Source: Bolinopsis microptera (lineage: Eukaryota > Ctenophora > Tentaculata > Lobata > Bolinopsidae). Taken from it: a stretch of 64,000 nt of DNA. Both the position numbers and the translations under genes were made by a program. The stretch's first letter is position 1. Each line of letters begins with the position of its first letter. Of the stretch, positions 1 through 7,318 are shown piece by piece. The stretch is taken from the NCBI RefSeq assembly GCF_026151205.1, contig NC_087074.1:1364001-1428000 (forward strand), read 5' to 3'. Below the pieces are notes generated by a model. It ran no database searches, had not been told where the DNA came from, and saw only the letters and a list, made by a program, of their open reading frames with translations.

Positions 1-785
1 GACAGACCGGTGATGTCATTAGAGTCTCAGCCAACTGTCATCATACTCATAGGAGACCTGGACAAACTTTAAAGTGTTTCATCAGAAGAGGGATAAAATG
101 AATTGTATTAGGTGGGAATCCTGCACCGTCGATGGCATATTTTGCGACGTTATCTCTGATGTCAAGTTCACCTTAATTAACCCGTTATCAATTTAACATC
201 TTTCGTGTAATTAGTTCAGAATAAAGTTTGTAAGAATGGAAATACTTTAAGCTTTATTAATGGAAAGTTTCACGATGTTCTAGAGTCTACATCATCCATT
301 TAAACAACAACTACATCACAGAATGACTTGATTTTCCGTTAAAAGTAGCTATAAACATTTGTCATGGAGTTGTAGAGGGAGTTATGTGCCTCGCCGGGCT
401 AAAGTAGTGGATGACCTTGCTGTACGGCAAGTTAAACAAGGATCTGAAACTACTAGGTTCCGTACAGACTCAACTCTGCACCCGTGTCAATATGTTCATT
501 ATATGCAAGCCTCTTGATTTATAAAATACATCATGCCCTTAGCGATGTTTTCTTCAAAAATTTTAAAATTTTATCAGATATGTGAATTGTTTGCAATAAC
601 CTATTCTCAAAATATTATGTCACTGTCAACATATTAAAAGAAATATACTGATACTAGATTTGCCCATCCATTGGAATTTCATCGTAAGTGAACGGTTCAT
701 CAATTAGCTTTTAAGTTCGACAGAATTCGAAATGGAACAGATCTGAAAGACTAGATATTAAAAATTCACTGAAACCGCTTAAATC
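1..785. other. intergenic, no gene seen
   Basis: AT-rich sequence. I see no convincing coding frame, splice-linked exons or repeat here. Confidence 0.5.
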
Positions 786-1148
786 TTAAAACCTTCGAGC
801 ACGATCATGATCACTTAGTTTAGAACTCATGGGGCAACGAAAAATAGTTACCAAAAACAGAACTACCGATAATCCAATAAAAAATAGAACTCCTAAAACA
901 ATAACATCGTTTCTCTCTTCATTGTCGATCTCTTTATCAGGCTCTTCCACGATCTTCTCTCCAGTTCCATCCAAAGTTGCAGATCCTTGGTCGGGCTTAT
1001 TTTCGGTGATCTCGTTATTAGACTCCGAATCTAGCCCTTGCAACGGGTCATGCTGATCAGTTTTGCTCAGATTTTCATCAGTTTCTAAGCCAAAACATGG
1101 TTTTAATATCAAAGTGGACCAGGCAAGACAATATAGGAGAAAAAACAT
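786..1148 (-). CDS. small type I single-pass membrane protein
   Basis: A 120-aa frame opens at the first ATG (1146-1148); the frame is open further upstream but has no earlier ATG. Residues 1-20 look like a signal peptide (MFFLLYCLAW followed by STLILKPCFG). Residues 21-80 are a short, strongly acidic, Asp/Glu/Asn-rich ectodomain without cysteines. Residues 81-103 form one hydrophobic segment ending in TIFRC, followed by a 17-residue tail with basic residues (DHDRARRF at the end). No family is recognised. The signal peptide plus transmembrane layout in a compact frame makes a real gene plausible, but it could also be the last exon of a longer gene. A diverged 50-bp echo of part of it lies at 1581-1630. 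Confidence 0.5.
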   Translation of the reverse strand: MFFLLYCLAWSTLILKPCFGLETDENLSKTDQHDPLQGLDSESNNEITENKPDQGSATLDGTGEKIVEEPDKEIDNEERNDVIVLGVLFFIGLSVVLFLVTIFRCPMSSKLSDHDRARRF

Positions 1149-1580
1149 CGCCCAACAATAATTTAAATAGCTATGAAGTAAGACATGACTACTGCGGTAG
1201 TCATGTTTCAAATGTATTGTTTCATATGTACTGTATCAAATGTATTGCGGTGTTTACATCGACTTAATCATTTTTTAAATGAGTTTAACACACATAAAAC
1301 GCATCAGCGTTGAAGTGCCATTTTTCAATATGACGTTCACGTCCTCCGGACCCGGACCTGCTCTCTGTATGAAGATTATCAACACCGCGTTAAATTATTA
1401 TATTCGCACTTATTTCTTTTTCGATAAAGATGTGCCGAAGTTCAATTTTAATAATTTTTTAAATTTAAAGAACATTCTTGCACAATAGTTATTTTTTACT
1501 GATGTATAGTCAATATAGGAGTGTTAGGGCTCTCATTTACAAATTTTTGTTTAATTTCTATTTAATACATAACAATAATT

Positions 1581-1630
1581 TATGCTGATCAGTTTCGCTC
1601 AGAATTCCATTAGTTTCAAAGCCAAAATAT
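1581..1630 (-). repeat. partial duplicate of the membrane-protein gene
   Basis: About 50 bp matching 1052-1101 in the same orientation (shared TGCTGATCAGTTT, then a GTTTC-AAGCCAAAA segment) with several substitutions. No open frame continues from it, so it is a broken tandem fragment. Confidence 0.5.
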
Positions 1631-1697
1631 CTTACTATATATATAGCGTTACGATATGTATTTATATCTGTTGTTAATCGAAACAAGGAAGATATAA

Positions 1698-2486
1698 TTG
1701 GAAATCAGGTGCTCAGGGACATTGTGTAACCAATTGTGGTTTGTGGATAAGTTAAGAGATATAAACTGTCTTTTCGTTAACCTGGAGGGGCTATTGACAG
1801 ATGCTAGCCTCATAAGAGAGACAGCGAAGTTCCTGGTGAGAGCAAACAGCAGGCGTTTCCTGAAGAAGGAAGTCACTAAGAAGGAAGTCACTAAGAAGGA
1901 AGTCACTAAGATGGAAGTCACTAAGAAGGAAGTCACTAAGAAGGAAGTCACTAAGAAGGAAGTCACTAAGAAGGAAGTCACTAAGAAGGAAGTCACTAAG
2001 AAGGAAGTCACTAAGAAGGAAGTCACTAAGAAGGAAGTCACTAAGAAGGAAGTCACTAAGAAGGAAGTCACTAAGATGGAAGTCACTAAGAAGGAAGTCA
2101 CTAAGAAGGAAGTCACTAAGAAGGAAGTCACTAAGAAGGAAGTCACTAAGATGGAAGTCACTAAGAAGGAAGTCACTAAGAAGGAAGTCACTAAGAAGGA
2201 AGTCACTAAGAAGGAAGTCACTAAGAAGGAAGTCACTAAGAAGGAAGTCACTAAGAAGGAAGTCACTAAGAAGGAAGTCACTAAGAAGGAAGTCACTAAG
2301 AAGGAAGTCACTAAGAAGGAAGTCACTAAGAAGGAAGTCACTAAGAAGGAAGTCTCGAAGAAGGAAGTCACTAAGAAGGATCCGCTGAAGGCCAGCTGTA
2401 AAGTCCCCGCTACACCTCAACAGGACTCATCTGCGGAGTGCGGATACGTGACGGCCAAGTTGAACTTAAAGTTAATTAGAAACTGA
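1698..2486 (+). CDS. possible exon with a (KKEVT)n repeat
   Basis: One open frame of about 262 codons ends at TGA 2484-2486. About 55 non-repetitive codons (ending RRFLKKEVTK) lead into about 34 copies of a Lys-Lys-Glu-Val-Thr pentapeptide, then a unique tail (DPLKASCKVPATPQQ through NLKLIRN). No ATG lies upstream of the repeat in this frame, so a real protein would need an upstream spliced exon. The 15-bp unit is a multiple of three and stays open on both strands, so an open frame alone is weak evidence. In favour of coding is the absence of indels across all units. A highly charged repetitive protein is possible; non-coding minisatellite is equally possible. Confidence 0.3.
   Translation: MEIRCSGTLCNQLWFVDKLRDINCLFVNLEGLLTDASLIRETAKFLVRANSRRFLKKEVTKKEVTKKEVTKMEVTKKEVTKKEVTKKEVTKKEVTKKEVTKKEVTKKEVTKKEVTKKEVTKKEVTKMEVTKKEVTKKEVTKKEVTKKEVTKMEVTKKEVTKKEVTKKEVTKKEVTKKEVTKKEVTKKEVTKKEVTKKEVTKKEVTKKEVTKKEVTKKEVSKKEVTKKDPLKASCKVPATPQQDSSAECGYVTAKLNLKLIRN
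1862..2383 (+). repeat. 15-bp minisatellite, about 34 copies
   Basis: Unit AAGAAGGAAGTCACT, nearly invariant. Three units carry AAGATGG (Lys-Met instead of Lys-Lys) and one near the end carries a TCG change. The array is homogeneous and has no frame-breaking indel. Confidence 0.95.
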
Positions 2487-3341
2487 ACTAGGAACCGACC
2501 GGGTACCCGGCTGAATCCAGCTTAAATATCCAGGTCCAGTTCCGGACTCCGGTCCGGTTTCCAAGAATTTGGCCGGATATTCAACCGGAAGTTTCTTTTT
2601 TATATGTTCCTGAAATAAAAAAATCCTTGCTAAGGGGCATCCAGTCAATGCTTTCAGTGAACAGTGAATTCATGGTAGATTTTAATCTGTCAGCTACCTA
2701 ACTGCTTAAAACCCCTTTATGTGAGATTCTGTGTAACACAAAGAAGCAGCTATCCAGATCAACGACAAAACATTACTCATGAGCATTGCGAGCAGAGGGT
2801 TCCTGCTTTATTGTGGTAAAAACACAGGCCTTTATGCCATTTAAAAAATACGGACATTATCCTCGGTTAAATCGACGCCACAAACTTGTGAGAGCTGAAT
2901 TTTGGGTTTTACTTTTGTCTTCTAGAGGCAGAGCAATCTCTACGTTTGGTACGCAAAATGCAGTGAATTCTTGAAATGTGCGTTTTGATTTTATCCCAAC
3001 TCTGAGCTCGCTTGAGATAAGGCATGAAGACAGTTAGTCCGGCAGCCAAAACCCCAGACCTACACTGAACTGTTGATATATACGGTTACTCATATTTATC
3101 ATTATGCATGCACATGGACTTTTGGAAAATTGGGAGTTGCATGGTACCTCTAAAAATCTTCTTTTTTCGTATTATTTTCCAATCAGTCTTCACATAGTAT
3201 ATTTCCAGGTACTTTTTCACACTTTTAAGGTTTTTTAGGCTATTTTACACTACACCTTTTTACACTACACTTTTGCCTTTTTTTATGTATGGTGTAAAAA
3301 AGTGTAGCTAGACAGTATAGTAGTAAGTTCAATCCAATTTC
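2487..3341. other. intergenic, no gene seen
   Basis: No supported coding frame. Contains short TTTTTACACTACAC-type low-complexity sequence near 3240-3300. Confidence 0.4.
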
Positions 3342-3343
3342 AC

Positions 3344-3350
3344 TATAAAA
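3344..3350 (+). promoter_or_regulatory. TATA box of mini-gene copy A
   Basis: TATAAAA lies 54 bp before the ATG at 3404, with a CCAAT motif just upstream at about 3334-3338. The same TATAAAA occurs at 3763-3769 in the duplicated copy, so the duplication includes the core promoter. Confidence 0.5.
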
Positions 3351-3403
3351 TGGTGGGCTGTTCTTAGTGTTCAATTCTCTCTGTGCAGGTCTATTTAAAT
3401 GCC

Positions 3404-3631
3404 ATGTTAACGCACAAAACCTTGCTACTATCTATATGGAGCATAGTACTCAGCCTTCTAAGGACCAATAACGGACATGGAATCAAGTCACGTGACTCAG
3501 TGAATGGGTTCTATTGGACAGATATTCTGAATAAATCAAGTGCACCTCCCCGGCCCCGGCTACCATTGATGTCAAAAACTTCTACCACAGTTAGACGCCT
3601 CAAATTGCTTATTTCAATTCGACCTAGTTAA
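3404..3631 (+). CDS. 75-aa putative secreted peptide, intact copy A
   Basis: A short gene with a TATA box 54 bp before the ATG and AATAAA at 3634-3639 just after the stop. The N terminus (MLTHKTLLLSIWSIVLSLLR) is signal-peptide-like, followed by a short chain with SSAPPRPRLP and several basic residues. No family recognised. The compact promoter-ORF-polyA arrangement, repeated almost exactly 419 bp downstream, is the main argument for a real transcription unit. An alternative is the last exon of a longer gene, because TCTCTCTGTGCAG just before the ATG resembles a 3' splice site. Confidence 0.35.
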   Translation: MLTHKTLLLSIWSIVLSLLRTNNGHGIKSRDSVNGFYWTDILNKSSAPPRPRLPLMSKTSTTVRRLKLLISIRPS

Positions 3632-3633
3632 TC

Positions 3634-3639
3634 AATAAA
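3634..3639 (+). terminator. polyadenylation signal, mini-gene copy A
   Basis: AATAAA begins two bases after the stop codon. An equivalent AATAAA is at 4037-4042 in copy B. Confidence 0.45.
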
Positions 3640-3822
3640 ACATTAAAAGTAAAGTCCCTCTAAGTTAGACTCCCCTGGCCCTAGAGTATCGTGTATTTTA
3701 AGAGGCACAGTATGATGCACTGCCCGTTACTCAGTCTGACTAACAGTCTGCTCATTGTTCACTATAAAATGGTGGGCTGTTCCTAGTGTTCAGTTCTCTT
3801 TGTGTAGGTCTATTTAAATGCC

Positions 3823-4035
3823 ATGTTAACGCACAAAACCTTGCTAATATCTGTATGGAGCATAGTACTCAACCAATAACGGACATGGAATCAAGTCACG
3901 TGACTCAGTGAATGGGTTCTATTGGACAGATATTCTGAATAAATCAAGTGCACCTCCCCCGGCTACCATTGATGTCAAAAACTTCTACCACAGTTAGACG
4001 CCTCAAATTGCTCATCTCAATTCGACCTAGTTAAT
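3823..4035 (+). pseudogene. broken copy B of the secreted mini-gene
   Basis: The ATG and the start of the signal peptide are retained, but the deletion after ATAGTACTC shifts the frame to a TAA at 3877-3879, leaving 18 codons. TATA box and AATAAA remain. Confidence 0.5.
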
Positions 4036-4163
4036 CAATAAAACATTAAAAGTAAAGTTCCTCTGAGTTTGAGTCTCCTGGCCCTGGATTAACGCGTATT
4101 TTAAGAGGCACAGTAGGTTGCACTGCCCGTTACTCACTCTGACTAACAGTCTGCTCATTGTTC

Positions 4164-4699
4164 ACAAGGCTTTGACCAATGGGTCACTTCTTCTAGAGTA
4201 ATTACGCACCGCATACAAGACCCATACTTTAACCAAGCCGAGTAGTTTGCCACCCAACGGTGTCACACCGGCACAGAGTTATAATGTTATTATCCCAACA
4301 CCAGCTCCAATGTTCAACATTACCCGATATATTTCCAATAAGCATGCGATAATGATTATCGCGAAGTACATTAAGTATATAATATAAGTTTAACCTGCCA
4401 AAGCTATAAGAGAGCCATAGCAAGGCTGTCAGGCGAAGTAATGCCATTATTACATGGTGGGTAAAGCCAGCCAGAGGTCTAATTGTGCTTGCTGCTCCCG
4501 TGTCTTAAATTACATTGTTCTAAAAATTAACTTTGTTCTTTATACCCACCGTCGTGTTAGGTGCTGGGATTTTTCTTGATTTCACAAAATATTACCAGTT
4601 TGTCATTTTGTGTCAATTGTGTACAACATCACACAGAAATAACTGCGTGAAGGTCTGATATTTTTCTCATTCTTAGTGATTATACGACTCCGATAGTAG
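4164..4699. other. intergenic, no supported gene
   Basis: A 72-codon minus-strand frame (4229-4447) starts with a hydrophobic stretch but has no promoter, splice or similarity support. It is not called. Confidence 0.35.
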
Positions 4700-4723
4700 A
4701 TGACAACGCGTGACTGTCACGTG

Positions 4724-6419
4724 ATGAAGCCAGTGATACTGTTAACACTGTTCATTTGGTTTACAAGTACAGCTCACGCACAACCTTCTAAAGGTAGGGG
4801 AAATATAATGCACATAATGCACAACAGCTTCTAATTAGATATGATATGAACAGAAGAGCGCATGCTAGTCAGGAATCATTGTCTGGTCTAACATAGTCTG
4901 TAAATCTAGCATATTAATAATAGGATGTCATAAATAAAGTTATAAATTTATTTATTTCAGTTCGTGATCAGAAGATAGCAGAGATAACTCCAACAAAAAT
5001 AACAAAAGGATCCGCTTATCTAAATGACGAGGAAAGGTTGAGTTTTGCTGCTGAACATGCAATTGATAAGGATCTCTCAACAGTAGCAGTAACTGTAGGT
5101 AGCGCAGATAACGCAGATAACGGTGCAGTCTGGATAAAGTTAGAGTTTGATAGGACCTACTTTATCCACAAGGTCCTTATCTACTACATGTTCTACACTA
5201 ACTGGTATGATCCAGAGCATTGGTGTGCACAAACTGCAATTAAATTTAGGGACTGTGTCAACAGCGATAACAACGTGGATGTGTCAGTATACCAGGGAGG
5301 GGTAAAACAGAAGTCTTGTGGAACACTCCAACTAACATACGCACTAGAGCAGGCAGACCAGATCTACACACTGATCTGTAACACTGAAGGAGATACTGTA
5401 AAACTCAGTAAGAGTACTGGAAACATAGCGGTCTATGAAATAGCAGTTCAGAGTAGAGGTACTGTTTTTCTAATTATCAAATAATTAAGAAGCCCTTTAC
5501 TTGCTTCAGTGTATTTATCGTGTTTAGTACTACTGGTTACCTGATAGTATCCATAACATTCTATGTGGCCCTGAGCTTGACAAAGTGAATGGAGTATTTA
5601 TTTTTAAACCTCATATCCTCCGTCAAGTGTGCTTCAATGGCCGCTGGTAGAGCTGACTACGAAGTTATGAAAATGACCTTTCCTTCTCAGAATGCGACAA
5701 CTTCGTCAGTTCTGATTTCCCGGGAATGTTGGATCTATCACCGTGGTTACCAGTATTAACAGGAACAGTTCTTACGGTGGAATGTGGCAGATCTCATAGA
5801 TTTGCCGTGGTGTCCGGGGACAAAACCCTGACTTGTGTCCACGGTTAGTACAACACTTGCTTATCTGTTTAGTTACATAATCTATATAATTTACATGATT
5901 TACATAATTTAAAATTATTATTATTATTGCAGTATAACGAAATAACGATAACGATAATTCTTCAGGATCTACCTTCGCCTACTACCAGATTCCTAAATGT
6001 GAAAAAATAGGTAAGTGAGATTAATAAACCATGATTGATCCTTTGATATTTGATACTGTTCATCAAAGACATGAAATAATTGGGAGTTATACTTTGTCTT
6101 TGCATGACCAGTTATCACTGAATTTTCTCCATTCACGCTGTTAATAACATACCAGCTAAGATAAAGAGATAGCCGCCACCTCCTCATCAGAATCCGGGTA
6201 TAATAAGTATAGAATTGTTGTATTTTATATAATTAATTGCACTGTTAATTGCAATGTACGATCTGTTCGTTAAGCTGAGAAACTTTCCACTATTTTATCT
6301 TTCATGTACGCCCATTTAATGCGGCCCTTTAATTGGAAAATTAAGGAGTTCACTTATTTTTAATACTATCCTTTTTAATATCTGTTTCAGAAACCTCAAT
6401 ACTCCATCTTGAGATTTAA
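4724..6419 (+). CDS. secreted F5/8C (discoidin)-CCP protein, five exons
   Basis: Exons 4724-4793, 4961-5458, 5691-5843, 5966-6010 and 6391-6419 give 264 aa. Every intron is GT-AG and phase 1, as usual for shuffled extracellular domains. Exon 1 encodes a signal peptide (MKPVILLTLFIWFTSTAHAQ); an in-frame ATG eight codons upstream is less likely. Exon 2 encodes a galactose-binding-like domain resembling F5/8 type C (discoidin), with the typical opening in which the substrate-exposed chain is followed by AAEHAIDKD, then WIKLEFD and a YYMFYTNWYD strand. Exons 3-4 look like one CCP/sushi module: TVECGRS, LTCVHG and IPKCEKI give the spaced cysteines. Exon 5 ends with a nine-residue tail. Likely a secreted carbohydrate- or lipid-binding recognition protein. 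The ligand is unknown. The mirrored copy at 48243-49720 differs mostly at amino-acid-changing sites. Confidence 0.75.
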
Positions 6420-6497
6420 GAGTAATTTCAGATTAACAGTGTGGAAATATCTTTGGACTACGTATCGTTGAAGTTCATTCTATATCATAATTGAGTA

Positions 6498-7192
6498 CCT
6501 TAGGGCCAAAAAATTTGGGTCACAATAAATTTTGTTACTATAATTTTGGTTTTCCATAATTTTGGGCACAAATTTCGCAAATTTTTAGTCTACAACAATT
6601 TTAGTCGAATTTTTAGACTTTTCGAGACCATGTTCTATTCCATTTATTTGATTTTTCCATCATTAAGCTAGTTTTTTTTTCAATTTCGCATATAAAGTCT
6701 TACTTTATAGTGAACTAAGTACAGACAATGGAACACATGTATTAGAAATTTCCCATGGCCCACGTGCACACCGCGCGCCAAACGGTCACGTGGACAAATT
6801 ATCAACCTCGTGATCCTGTAACTTATATATTACACCATACGCCCGTATTTTGGTAAGGAGGAATATTCTCGATCTGGGAACATTCCAACGAAAGGCCAAC
6901 ATTACATACATTGCATTAGTTACATATCATAGGCCATAGCATACAATTTCTTATTACACGCAGTAGGGACCTGTGTACAGTTAGCGATATTTAATTAACT
7001 GTTTATCATAAACATAATATGATAAAGTCAAAGAATGTAAGCTCAATAAAATTTAATTCATAGATGCTCTATTAAAATTTTGGTCTACTTCAAAATTAGT
7101 CGCCGAAAAATTTAGTCACGTGAAATTTGGTTTACAACAATTTAAGTCAAAAGTTTGACTAAATTTATGGTAGACTAAATTTGTCGTTAAGG
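6498..7192. mobile_element. 695-bp DNA element with TA target duplication
   Basis: Inserted at a TA (6496-6497 and 7193-7194). Ends are CCTTAGGGCC and GTCGTTAAGG, so terminal inverts begin CCTTA with AAATTT-rich subterminal sequence. The mirrored allele shows the empty site with a single TA at 48164-48165 and matching flanks (ATTGAG and a TTTTATTATGG stretch). No coding capacity seen. A non-autonomous TA-specific element, plausibly Tc1/mariner-like. Confidence 0.8.
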
Positions 7193-7318
7193 TAATCATT
7201 TTATTATGGTATGTAACACGACTTATTTCCTGGGGCCAGAATGTTGCAAATACCTTAAACACTGAATAAAGTTAAATCAATAAAACAACATAACGAAGCT
7301 AGACTCTATAGCGTGTAC

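Larger units (their letters stand above)
3342..4163 (+). repeat. tandem duplication, units of 419 and 403 bp
   Basis: Copy A is 3342-3760 and copy B 3761-4163. TATA box, ATG and poly(A) signal repeat at matching positions. Copy B has lost about 10 bp (CTTCTAAGGA) within the coding frame and a few bases in the CCCCGGCCCCGG stretch. Confidence 0.9.

Noticed and set aside
1649-2420. Minus-strand frames across the 15-bp minisatellite (FLVTS and LLSDF repeats)
   Set aside because: They exist only because the unit is open on both strands. The plus frame has better flanks, and even that is uncertain.
4229-4447. 72-codon minus-strand frame starting with a hydrophobic stretch
   Set aside because: No promoter, splice or family support, and it sits in AT-rich spacer.
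5993-6187. 64-codon minus-strand frame overlapping F5/8C exon 4
   Set aside because: It lies opposite a supported exon and intron and has no independent evidence.
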